A stretch of DNA of 64,000 bases from Metopolophium dirhodum (Eukaryota; Arthropoda; Insecta; Hemiptera; Aphididae). Position numbers and translations under genes: made by a program. The notes beneath the pieces were generated by a model. It did no database searches. It saw only the letters and a list, made by a program, of their open reading frames with translations, and had not been told where the DNA came from. The stretch spans positions 97,492,083-97,556,082 of the forward strand of contig NC_083560.1 in NCBI RefSeq assembly GCF_019925205.1. Reading direction: 5' to 3'. Positions 47,565 to 58,676 of this stretch are shown here, one piece after another. Numbering within the stretch: position 1 is the stretch's first letter; every line of letters starts with the position of its first letter.

Positions 47565-48033
47565 GGTAAGGTAAAGTTTTAAAAAAAAAAAATAAAAATA
47601 GTTTAAATAAAAAGTTTTAAATTTTGATAAAATTATTTATAGGTCTCTGAAAAAATAAGAAGACCGGACAATTTACCAGATTTTTAATGACAACTGACGA
47701 GAATTTGAATTTGAATCTTTTTATTATCTACTCGTTTAAAACCTACCTAATAAAACTTTTTAATATTACTTAATAAAATGACTTAATCCATTTCATAAAA
47801 TAATTTTTTAATATATTTTTTAAATTTTTTTGGTACAAAATATTTTTTTATTGCAATTTTTAAGTGCAATTTTGGGTTTTTTTCACAGCAATAATGCAAT
47901 CAATTTTATAACATTTTTAGTGCAACAACATCCGAGCCCTAGTGATCACCGTGTTGTGCGCGTTGTGTCTGTGTAATTTCGTTATATTTTCATATTTTCT
48001 TATACATACCGTATTAAAAAAGGTACATTAAGT

Positions 48034-49928
48034 ATGGACAAATTTATAATTAAAAAAGTTTCAACTTCGGTTAACACGAGCACTGATGGCTCCACTGATT
48101 TGTCGTTACCGTCTTCATCAACAATTAATGATAAAACAGTAAAGCGTCGTAAGTATAAAGACAACTATTTAAATTTCGGATTTACGTTTATTGGTGATGA
48201 TAATAATCAAATACCTCAGTGTATTGTATGTGGCGTAACTTTATCAAACGAGTCTATGGTACCAAATAAATTAAAAAGACATTTAGATCAAAATCATAGT
48301 CATATTAGTAAAAAAAGTTCTGACTATTTTACGCGTTTATTGTCATCACAAAAAAAAAATTAAACGTTCATGGAAAAACGTTTAAAAATATCTGATAAAT
48401 CTCTTTTATGTTCTTTTAAAATTTCTGAGTTAATTGCAAAGAAAAAAAACCACATACCATTGGAGAAGAATTGATTTTACCAGCTTGTAAAGAAATTGTT
48501 GATGTCATGTTTGGTAAAGAAGCAGCTGAACAAATTTCAAACATACCACTGTCAAATGATACTGTTCGTCGAAGAATAATAACAATGTCGGAGGATATTG
48601 TAAAAAATGTAAATGAGATATTACAAAAAGATAAAGAATTCGCATTACAACTTGATGAAAGTACCGATGTTTCTGGTAAATCTCAATTAATTTCTTTCAT
48701 ACGATTTGTCAATGAGGAAAAAATAATTAAACAATTTTTATTTTGCCGTGAATTGCAAACTACAACAACTGGAGTTGATGTTTTCAATGCTGTTGATAAT
48801 TATTTCGAAGAAAATAATATGGTATGGTCGAACTGCATTTCAATTTGCACAGATGGTGCAGCGGCGATGACTGGCCGATTTAAAGGATTTCTGACTCTCG
48901 CGAAAAATAAAAAACCTAATTTAATAACAATTCACTGTTTTTTACACCGTGAAGCTCTTATGGTAAAAAGTTCGGATGGAGGAGAATTAAGTGATGTTCT
49001 CAAAACTGTCATTGAAATGATTAACTATAATAAAAAACGACCAGTAAAATGTAGAATATTTGAAGAATTATGTAAAAATATCGGTACAGAACACACTACT
49101 TTGTTGTATCATACTGAAATACATTGGCTTTCTAGGGGTAAAATATTAAATCGTGTATTGGAACTTCAAGATCAATTACAAATTTTTTTTGAAGCTGAAA
49201 ACATAAATAATTATGCAAATAAAATTGATGATCAAATGTGGTGTGCTAAATTAGCTTACCTTGCTGATATTTTTCAAAAACTAAATGTTTTAAATTCGAG
49301 TATGCAAGGTCGTAAAGAAAACATAATTTCAACAAGTGATAAAATGGAAAGTTTCAAAAAAAAAATTAATTTATGGTTATCATGCATAAAAAATGATGAT
49401 TTTTCATGCTTTTCTTCAGTTGAAGAATCAAAAATCCATTTAAGCATAAATCAAAAAACGGAATTAAAAAATATAATGTACGAACATTTATTGACACTTT
49501 CTCGAAATTTAAAGAGTTATTTTCCATCACTTCTAACAACTGAAATACAGTGGGTAGTTTCATTATATGGTCCATGTGGAGAAGAAAATATAAAAAATGC
49601 AAACTTATCTTCTACGGAAAAAGAACAATTACTAGAAATATCATCAGATACCACGTTAAAATCTAAATTTTATATGTCTGAAAATGATTCATTTTGGATT
49701 TCTTTGCAAAACGAATACCCCGAAGTGAGCAAAAAAGCGTTGCAAATTTTGCTTCCTTTTTCAACATCATATATGTGTGAATCAGCATTTTCGATATTAA
49801 AAGTAACAAAAACCAAAAAAAGGTCAACGCTTAAAGATATTGAAAGTGAATTACGCGTAAGTTTGTCAACAATTCGCCCACGAATTGAAGACCTATGTTC
49901 AATTCGCCAATCACAAGTATCGCACTGA
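48034..49928 (+). pseudogene. hAT transposase (ZBED5/FAM200-like), broken by a stop and a frameshift
   Basis: First part 48034-48363 from an ATG: a Ser/Thr-rich start, then a BED zinc finger (PQCIVCGVTLSNESMVPNKL, then RHLDQNHSH). An in-frame TAA at 48361-48363 ends it, although the same frame goes on with MEKRLKISDKSLLCSFKISE. A one-base shift in the A-run near 48441-48450 leads to the main part (from about 48460: ILPACKEIVDVMFG, FALQLDESTDVSGKSQLISF, CTDGAAAMTGRFKGF, HCFLHREALM, and SYMCESAFSILKVTKTKKRS as the hATC block). The catalytic motifs are all present. Both lesions touch A-rich runs, so sequencing or assembly error is possible. Confidence 0.85.
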
Positions 49929-50783
49929 TTTCCATTATAAGCTAACGCTGTTTTTATAATAATATTTTTTTAATACCTAATTTAAATTGTTTATATTTTA
50001 ATAATGTAAATTTAAAAGATTTGTTTTTTTTTTTCAAATAAAATGCTAACATGAACTTAAATGTATTAATTTACATAGATTTGTAATTTTTACTTTTTCA
50101 AAAATCCATAAAAAAAATTTTAAGTGTGTCGCCATTTTTATGGATCTAAATTAAGGTGTCGTCGTACAAAAAAGGTTGAGAACCACTGCACTATACACAT
50201 GCGAACCAAGAGACTGCGTCGTGTATCATATACGCATTTTTATTATTATCATATAACGACATCCGTGAGCGGAGCGATAATTGTATTGATTTTACTACCT
50301 TTTGGGGCAAAAAAATGCGACGATTTTCTACTTCAGCATATTTTCTGATTGAAAAATGAATCTAGTCTTGAAAAATGTATGGCAAGAGTGAAAAATTCTC
50401 ATTAGTTTTCAAATGTCGGAAAAAACAAAAAAAAAAAAATCAAGGCGAATACAGAGATTTTTACGCAAAACTAGTTTTTTACAGTCGTTTTTGTTATTTG
50501 ATGTAAAATTAAAAAAAAAAAAATTACCGTACCGTACATTTTAACCAAATGTTTATATTACCATTTTCTATACACAATAACATTTTCAAAATATTTTAAT
50601 TCTTAAGTTAGGTATTTACAAAAAGAAGAAAATTTCGATTTTTATTAGTTCTTTTTAAACTATTGTCCATAAAAAAATTTTCGCTTGGTCAAAAACCTTA
50701 AAAATCTAATACAAGGTTTAACATAAGTTGTTGTTAGTGGAAATAAAAAAAAATTGTATTTGCAATAAATAGCATAATATTGA

Positions 50784-52123
50784 TAGCATAATATCTACTT
50801 TAGATGAAGTAAGTCTTGTAATTTATTGTTTTTCTTATAAAAGTAAATAATATTATTATAACTTATAATCATAGTAACATAATTGATATATCTTATACTA
50901 TTACAAATACTAAAACTGAATGTATAATATTTTTTTTAAATTGTAATTAAATAGGTGACTGATAGTTGCATTAATAATATTAGTTTGGAGAATGAAACTT
51001 TTGGTATTGGAAATAAAAATAATGCAAATATTGGCTTGAATGTAATTGAATCTATCGATCATCAAAAAAGTGTTAAAAATGAAGTTATACCTAATAAGTT
51101 TTTTATTAATTTTGGAAACAATTTTAGTTAACATACAAAGGCACAAAGACCAAAATAATATTAATTAAAATTCTGTGGCTCGGGTCTAAAAGGGTCAATC
51201 TCACATTTTGCAATTTTCGACAATAAAGGAATTAATAATATTTTCAATTAAAAATATTTGTTGAAATATTATATTACCATTTAATAATTTTAGCATTTGG
51301 CTCATTATTACTTATTAGATACCTATAACCTATGTGTCTTTGTGTCTATTGCAGTTTGTAAATTATCAAACTGATCAATGTGTAATTTTTTTAATTTTGG
51401 CCCTGTAGATATATTCAAGAAACCTAAAATTACACAGCTTAATCAATTTTTTAAATATTATCCTCAAAAACCAAAATTAAATGAAGAAATTCCATTTAAT
51501 TTTCAAAAAGCTTTCTTTAGAAGTAATGGCTCTGAACGAAAATGGTTAACCTACAATAAAAATCCAAAACAATTATTCTGCTATCTGTGTCTTGCATTTT
51601 CTTCAGAAAGTAATAATTTTACTAAAGGTTTAGATGTATGGAGTCATACTTATATTCGAACTGATGAACATGATAAAAGCACAGTATATAAAAATTGTGT
51701 AACAGCTTTTTTTCTCTCCATTCAAATAAACATGATATTGGTTCACTTCTTTTCTGTGAAACTAAGAAAGAGATAAAAAAAACTGCGAAATTGTTACAAG
51801 AGTGATTGAAGCTGTTAAACTTATAGGAAAACGTGGATTGAGTTATAGGGGAAATCAATTTGAAGCAGCATACACATTAGCCTATCCATTTTTTGACCAC
51901 GGAAATTTTTTAGAAATCATATTGTTTTTAGCAAAATATGATTTTCAAAGAAAGATCACGTGGAAACATCAATAAAGAAGAGCCGTAAAGCCCACGAAAG
52001 TGGTAGTAAAGGAAGAGGATCTTCAGTATGGTACACTTGCCAGTCGCCCCCAATCTCCCAACAAATAGTGGGCCGGTAAAAAAGTATTTTCCCGGGCTGA
52101 TCCGAAATTCCAATCCGTCCCTG
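50784..52123 (+). mobile_element. Left-truncated hAT fragment replacing part of the right arm
   Basis: This 1340-bp piece stands where the left arm has 14140-14820. Its right end is a hAT terminus (ccaatccgtccctg), directly followed by ttcagtgg (52124-52131), which would be the 8-bp target site. Its left end has no terminal repeat. This fits insertion of a hAT and then a deletion removing its left end plus 681 bp of neighbouring DNA. An 11-base word, tagcataatat, lies on both sides of the left junction. Confidence 0.8.
51378..51960 (+). pseudogene. Truncated ZMYM1-type hAT transposase
   Basis: From 51378 a TTF-type zinc-finger region is readable (KWLTYNKNPKQLFCYLCLAF, then a His-rich stretch). 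A frameshift near 51,720 leads to VIEAVKLIGKRGLSYRGNQ and HGNFLEIILFLAKYD, the usual conserved block that follows the finger in this family. Nothing of the catalytic core remains; the copy runs into non-coding terminal sequence. Confidence 0.8.
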
Positions 52124-52131
52124 TTCAGTGG

Positions 52132-53457
52132 TAAATTATTGATCGATTTTTGATATTTTGTTGTATTTCCAAAAAATACTCATGAAATGTTCACCAAATA
52201 TTTATATAATATACATGGTAAAATTTTCGAACTATATTGAATTTTTTGAGCAATTTATAGCCACGATAATTTTTTCAAATTCTGTAACTATTTTTCAGTT
52301 AGAAATTCATAAAAGTTTTTCTATCTCTATCAAAAAAAAAAAAGATCAACGGAAAGTCACGCGATTTCTAGCCATGAGAAATTTTAGGTTTTTATAAAAT
52401 AAATGTTTAACAATACTAAATTTGATTATTTATACTGCAAGTATGACACAACGTTTCCGCTCAGAATCGTTTTTCGTATACAATGATTTATCATTGAATT
52501 CAAATATGACGCACACATAACAACATGCTCGACAACTACTATACAGCAGAGCGGTACCCACTTGTCCACCTTTTTTTTATTATTAGTATAAAACTTATGA
52601 AAAATTCTTGTATTACATTTTTTTAACATTATAGATATTAAAATTAAAAATCGTACACATTTATAACAACAGTATTTTATATACATCTACATTTTCTTGA
52701 TTTTGACAAATTTTGTGACTGCATTTTCGATATTGTTTATAGTATACGAATAACTTATGAAAATCTTTGTATTATATTTCAAAGCTTTTTTCCTTGAATA
52801 AATAAAAATCGAAAATCGAAAATGTCTAGGAAATGCTAATTTAAATATTTGATGGACATTTCAAGTCCTACAGTCATTAATTATTCGTAAGATCTTGGTG
52901 TGAAAGTATCTACCAACTAGATCTAATTGGCTACCTCAGGTCACCCTCAAATTTGCTTAAAAAGAATTTATACTGCTCTTAAAGATGACGATAGGCACGA
53001 AAATAAATAAACATATAGATACTTACTTATATTACTAATATTTTGAAACAATTTTTATCTTTTAAATCGTTTTAAATTTAACAAATTAAATAGTACATTA
53101 AAATACTTAATAATAATTTTTTTTTATCTTATCTATTAAGTACATTTACATATTATTTAAATGTAAAAATTACATTGTTCTATTGTTACATTCTCAGAGA
53201 TAATAATAAACATATGATTGTGTGTGTACTTTGTACAATGAAAACGATTTGCATGAATGTATAGCAATATTTTTTTTTAACAATTGTTTCTCATGAACTA
53301 TATATGTAAATTAATATAATTAATAATTCAATATTCGTCTATTTTTATATTTAAAGAAAAATTAGTATGATTGAGAGCAAAGAGTTATTGCCAATAAAAA
53401 TTTGGAGTCCATGGTGACAAATTAAAAACTATAATGCGACGCAACGGTTTTACTTAC
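52132..53457. other. Intron 4 copy, distal right arm
   Basis: Mirror of 12806-14131. Open frames at 52158-52397 and 52426-52686 are identical to left-arm frames and lie in the dispersed repeat; no gene is supported. Confidence 0.6.
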
Positions 53458-54044
53458 CAAATGTTCCGTAAAATGCCCTGGGTCCGCAAGAACCAATGCC
53501 ATACTTATTCACCGCATCCACTACAAGACCCCCAAAATCTGATCTTATGCATATACAAATAATGTGTGTAAAATTTGGTCAAGATTGATTGACTCTAAGA
53601 CGTGCCCCAAGAGGGTTGATTATTTCGATTTAGGGTAGTTTTTCAGTTTTTTCTAACTATCTCAAAAGCTATTCTACTTTTGATAAAAAATAATAGAACT
53701 TTTATTATAAATAATTTTATTTCCTTTAAAAAATGTTATCGTAAAAAATTAGCTTAAATCTATTTATTTACAAGAAAATCAATAATGAATATTGAATATT
53801 ATGTGCGCCATTTCCACTATTGATGATTTTTAACGTACATTTATAAATCAATGAATAATACGAATAATAGTATTTTATTAACCCAACTTAAAATTTAATT
53901 TTCATACAAATGTTATATTATGAATTTTAAATGGAATAAACATTTATTAATTTATTTAATTCTAATAAGTAATAGTTATAATTATTAGTTTTATTAGGAG
54001 ATAAAAAAATATTTGATTAATTACTTAAGTATATGGTTTCTTAA

Positions 54045-56199
54045 GAGGGAGGGCCGTGTTTGGGCCTAAATACCGTATATGCGCCTGTATGCAAAAACCT
54101 CGATTGCGCTTAATAAAATTAAAATACGTTAAATACTTATTTGCGCCTAGTTAGGTTACAAATAAATAAATTTGGCAACATTTTAGTAAAACTTAAATTT
54201 CTCGTCCCACTTTTTTCAGACTTCGAACTGACAGAATAAAATTTATTGAAATATTCTGGTGTTGTTAAAAATTTGTCTTAACTGTTCTGTTGTGTAGTTA
54301 TTATTTTTTATTGTACCTATTATATTTTTAATAAACTTAAATTTAAATTTTTCTTCACTGTTCTGTTGCGTCGTTGTTATTTCTTATGTAGGCACCTATT
54401 ATATTTTTAATAAAATAAAATTTAATTATTTAAATTTTTCGCGTTACTTTGACTTTGTTACTTATATTTTTTATGAAGATAATTGTTGATGTTGATGTAT
54501 CTCTTAATTCGTTGATAACCTGGTGTTTTTTTATAACTGTTTTATTTTTTATTTGTTTTAGTGTTGTTTTAGCAAGATTTATTTTTAAATATGTATCTGT
54601 TTGAAATTCTATTAGAACTTCCACAAATTTTATGATTGATGGATGAGCGTTAAAAAAATATGAATTAAAATGTTTATGAAATGATTCACATGCGTTTGTT
54701 GTCTGTGTTAGATTATTACAACCTTTTGCCCGTAATTCAGGGTGAAATAGACTATCTTCGCTTACGAAATTTTCAACTAAATAATCAACAAATGATTGTA
54801 TTTTTTTTTCTGCTGGAATTTCAGACATTAGTTCCAAAGAGCAATCTGATACTTCTTGTTGATGTAAAAATGGAAGACCGAAACAATATTGTAACCATTT
54901 TCCTTCTGGACTATTAGATTTATACATATTAGTTAATCCAAGACTTTGAATTTTTCTGTACCAACATTGCCCTAAGTGAAATCTGCAGATGGAAAGTTTT
55001 ATATCCGGCCAAATATTAGATGCAGAGCTTAAAATGCTTTTTTCAAAGTCAGAATATATTTCAACAGGACAAAATTCAAAGTTCAAATTTGAACATAAAC
55101 GTTTAATATTTTCGAATACATATTCATAGACGTCACAACATTTTAATGGTAACAAACAAAACACTAGAGGTATGTAATGATTATTATAAAATCCGTGGAT
55201 TGTGAAAAGTTGACAAAAAAATTTTGTGCAATAAGTAAATGTACCATCGACGTATATAGTATTAACCAAACTTAAAAATTGCAAATTTGTGGTACACGTA
55301 AAAATTACAATATTTTTTTCTATGTCATTTACTGCAATCATTGATTCTCCTTTAGATAATAACATATTATTTGATACTAAAAATTCTTGAACTTCAACAA
55401 TATTTTTTGGAATATTTGTTTGTGTGTTTCTACACGGGTACATTCTGTCACGAATTAATTTAACGTCACCGTAATCTAACGTGTCAAAATTATTCTTTGT
55501 AATTTCAGAACGTAAAATTTAAATTGGACGATCAGTCATGTCTTTGGCTCTTTTTTTACACGCACTTCGAATAATTTGACGATTTAATTTTTTTTCATCA
55601 GTATTATTTTTATGATTTAAATTGCTACTTACAGTTACATTTCCATTTTTAATTAGTCCTGCTAAACACGATTTCATTGTACAACGCCAAGTTACATTAC
55701 CAGATATACTTTCATAAACTTTTCTGAATTTAAAACTGTCGATTATAAGTAAATCTTTAAAATTGTTACTCGCACCTTTAGCTAATATAATTTTATTTTC
55801 TGTCATTTTTGAAACAAAAATACACCAAACTGAAATGTGTAATTAAGTGAAGTACAGCGACGACTGACTATCTACGATCGAGATTTTAGAAATACCGCCG
55901 TATATCGAGTATCGACTATGTAGGTAATAAAAATTATCTATAGCAAAGATAAAAAGTTAGATAACATTAAAGATAAGTATCCTATGAAGGTATATCGAGT
56001 CACGACTGATATAGAAATTAAATTTCCCAATATTTCACAGTGGTTCAAAAATGAAAATAGTTGGGAAAACGGTGTTGCCAAATTTATTTATTTGTAACGT
56101 AATGGGCGCAAACAAGTGTTTTAACGTATTTTAAGCGCAATCGAGGTTTTTGCGTATAGGCGCAAATACGGCATTTAGGCGCAAACACAGTCCACCCTC
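54045..56199 (-). mobile_element. MULE transposon, 2155 bp, nested
   Basis: Terminal inverted repeats of about 140 bases share aaaaacctcgattgcgctta and acaaataaataaatttggc. Both ends start gaggg and are bordered by TTAA (54041-54044, 56200-56203), or six bases if the palindrome cttaag is counted. This is shorter than the 8-10 bp duplication usual for MULEs. It carries one FLYWCH-MULE transposase with an early stop. Confidence 0.88.
54430..55806 (-). pseudogene. FLYWCH-MULE transposase interrupted by one in-frame stop
   Basis: ATG at 55806. Residues 1-95 hold a FLYWCH-like finger (FRKVYESISGNVTWRCTMKS, then CLAG and a single His where two are usual). The TAA at 55519-55521 interrupts the frame, yet the same frame continues through ILRSEITKNNF and LDYGDVKLIRDRMYPCR into the MULE domain (54430-55443): VDGTFTYCTKFFCQLFTIHG with the first catalytic Asp, the second acidic position in EIYSDFEKSILSS, then CRFHLGQCWYRKIQ, and an Asn-Ala-Cys-Glu-Ser-Phe-His motif. 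A single A-to-T change could explain the stop. Otherwise the gene is long and well kept. Its product would be a nuclear cut-and-paste transposase; this copy is not functional as read. Confidence 0.88.
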
Positions 56200-56538
56200 T
56201 TAAGATTATCCCGAGTAAATAGGATATTGTTTTCTGTAATCTTGAACTACCTAAAAATATTAACATAATATTATTTATTTATTAATATTGAAATATATAA
56301 TTTTTTTTTACCTGTAAAACAAATTGTTTTTGATCTTCATTTGTAGTAAACTTGTCGTTATATTCCTACATAAGTTTGACTCCTCGTTCTGCCGTATCAT
56401 TGACCATCTTTATTGAATTTAATATGCTTTTTCCTTTCTGGTACCCTTATAAATTATGCCATTTTTCTGGTTGTACTTTTAAAAAATCTTCAGGAATCTT
56501 GGTAATCTTTTGAATACATTTTTGTAATTTGCACCTAA

Positions 56539-58676
56539 TTAATCCATTGGTAAATCTTTGTCGAGAATGTGTTGTACATCTTCAAACTTAATAATGTACT
56601 TTTTTTGTGGTTCTCTTTCAGGTTGTTCTTGCAAAATTTTTTCAGCCATTTTTAATCGTGTGTCAATACTTAATCTTTCATCAAATATTGAAAAAGCAGA
56701 ACACTCTTCACTCAAATACCACAAATGATTTATGAATTTCATTATTGCTTTTTCTGCTACTTCTTTATTGCTTATTTTATAGAATTCCAATTTTTTTAGA
56801 AACATTATATCATTCAATGCAGCTGTAATGACGTTTGGAGTTAAAAACCATGAAACTGCATAGCATTTGATAATAAAACAACATAATCTTTTTAACACTT
56901 TTTCTTCACGTTGCGTAATTTTGAATTGTGTTCGAAATAAAAATATTTTTAGACAATACAACGCTTTTGCCATCCATCGTGCAAGATAATAAGCGCCTGG
57001 AGCTTTAAAACGTATCCCCCTTGGTGGTATACCTCCTAAAAATATTATTATTATTTCAAGAAATTCTATATAGTCATCTCTAGGCAAATCTTCTTTAATT
57101 TTATTTATACAAAATTGTATTATTTCATCAGCAACGTCTTTTAAAATATCTTACACATTCTCATCGGTAGACCATATTGAATATGAATTTGTATTTATAG
57201 TGTTCCATTCTTTTCTGAATTTTTTGAATAATAAAATATCTGGCCCTGTACTTGTTGCTAATTTTACCTCAGTAAATACACCTTGTAGAACTATTTCATA
57301 CACATGATGTCTACATGACAAGTATAAAATATCACTGTCAAGTTTTTGCTCTAATAAATGACATGCGCCGTTTAATCTACCTGTGTTACTAGCAGTTGTA
57401 TCAAATACAAAAGCCTGTATTTTGTCTAATAAAGACCATTCCTCTAGAGTGTCATATATAGCAGAACTTGTTTCATATCCCGTACCCGAATCAAGTTTTG
57501 GAACTCCTAACAACTGCTCTACATTCTGTGCTGTAACAATTACTGGGAGTCGATCAACTTTAAAATGTCCAGTTATATCTGGTAATAATTAAGAATCCCA
57601 ATGTAGTACGTATGAATTAAAATTAAAATTATCAAATCTATATTTCATTTCTTTAAAAATATGCTGTCAAGATTTTATTTATGTTCTGTTAATAATATAT
57701 TCATTTGGATCTACTTATATTGCATCTAAAACTGCAGTTAATATATGGACACAATCTCTGTCACTTATCTTACACTTATCAAAAACAGCTGCTAATCGTG
57801 GAGATATTATTTATTTTCTAGCTCTTTTGGTTTTTGTTGGCCCAGACTCAGGTAAAATGTTATCTTGGATTTCTGATGTACTAGGAATAAAACGATTTGG
57901 TGATTCTTGCATATTGATACTACAACTATAGAGTTTGAGGAATCAAACAAAAATGATTCAGTTTCGGAATAGTGTACTAAAAATTAAAAAAAAAAAACTT
58001 GTTAACTTAATTGATTAACTTGTTAATATAATTTAAATAAAATGTATAGAAATCAGTTATGTTGGTACTGAAACAATATATATATATATATAAATATTCA
58101 CGGCTTAATACTTAACTATAAAAAAATTTAAATATTTCATAAATCACATACCTACCTTGGTCAAGAATTGACTGTTGTTTCTCTTTAAGCAATTTCAATT
58201 TTTGTTTTTGAGCTATTTTTTTTTTCAATTTTTGTTTGTTTGGTATCAACTTCAAGCATACACCATTGGCGTCCTTTTATTCGCTGTGCAATTAAAAATT
58301 GTTCGTCAATTTTTATCATAGATAGAGCGTCAGCGTGTGCTATGTCGAACAAATCTTTTAAGCTGTCTTCAAATTCTTTTTGTTTATTTTTATTTAGTTC
58401 ACTGGTAAGAGCTTTATGATTTTCAAGGTTTCGTAAATCACTGTACAATTTTTTGCATTTAGTAATACAATCCGAACGATGATGTGTTGGTATGCGAGCT
58501 TTTTTCCAATAAATAAGACACTCGTCAATAACTAATGACGCACTTTCTTGTAAACTAAGATTAACAACATGCATATTATAAAAAAGTACACTTAAAATGT
58601 CTCTTTTTGAGGATAATTTTCCACCGGTTATTTTATTTTTCATAATCCCAACCAAAAACACTTGTTTTTGCAACAT
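56539..58676 (-). pseudogene. Transposase-like protein of the long-inverted-repeat element, broken
   Basis: Pieces on the minus strand: 58185-58676 (163 codons: IDECLIYWKKARIPTHHRSD, helical), which shifts frame in an A-run near 58216 to end LKEKQQSILDQ before donor gtaggt at about 58156. Next comes an exon from about 57965 (MQESPNRFIPSTSE, then ISPRLAAVFDKCKISDRD). Then 57151-57590, with VIVTAQNVEQLLGVPKLDSG and VFDTTASNTGRLNGACHLLE followed by C-R-H-H. Then 56539-57150, with IIFLGGIPPRGIRFKAPGAY and YLARWMAKALY. In-frame TAA codons at about 57586 and at 57151-57153, plus the frameshift, show that it is dead. The Asp followed by C-x-x-H is reminiscent of hAT-type RNase H transposases, but the family is not named here. 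Confidence 0.65.

Larger units (their letters stand above)
44120..47941 (+). mobile_element. Nested hAT transposon, 3822 bp, intact-looking
   Basis: The inverted repeats are at least 20 bases and perfect (starting tagggctcggatgttgtt). The 8-bp duplication gtgatcac is exact on both sides (44112-44119, 47942-47949). It sits inside the hAT at 43855-50188, so it is younger than that one, which is in turn an addition to the duplicated arm. It carries an uninterrupted transposase (46080-47564) and, unusually, a dispersed-repeat copy (44226-45620) before it. Confidence 0.93.
43855..50188 (+). mobile_element. hAT transposon (ZBED5/FAM200-like) in the right arm, host of a second hAT
   Basis: The ends are inverted repeats sharing gtggttctcaac (right end cagtggttctcaacc as complement; the two outermost left bases differ). 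The 8-bp duplication cactatac flanks it (43847-43854, 50189-50196). The left arm has the empty site once, at 15408-15415, so this insertion is proven by comparison within the window. Without the inner hAT it is about 2.5 kb, with a damaged transposase at 48034-49928. Confidence 0.93.
35837..53524 (-). pseudogene. SPTLC1: Partial inverted SPTLC1 copy (part of exon 4, exons 5-9)
   Basis: Exon copies on the minus strand, from the 5' side: 53458-53524 (exon 4, first part missing), 42198-42330, 41996-42116, 38383-38574, 36855-36966 and 35837-36099. Splice sites and reading frames are kept wherever I compared them, so decay has hardly begun. It lacks exons 1-3, the first 95 bases of exon 4 and exon 10, so it has no start codon, no membrane anchor and no native C-terminus. 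Its intron between exons 4 and 5 is swollen by the nested hAT elements. It cannot make a full subunit unless it is fused to foreign exons. Confidence 0.9.
33359..53525 (-). repeat. Right arm of the inverted duplication, 20.2 kb with insertions
   Basis: Reverse-complement copy of 12738-25905. It is longer because of a nested hAT insertion (43855-50188 plus an 8-bp duplication) and a 681-to-1340-bp replacement (50784-52123). The inner edge (33359) is in a MULE relic. The outer edge (53525) directly abuts the inverted-repeat end of another transposon. It could be a real segmental duplication or, less likely, two haplotypes joined during assembly. Confidence 0.95.

Noticed and set aside
12738..53525. 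Inverted duplication as a simple hairpin sequencing chimera
   Set aside because: A hairpin artefact would give a symmetric palindrome with little or no spacer; here there is a 7.45-kb unique spacer and insertions with target duplications in one arm only. A haplotype-joining error is not excluded.
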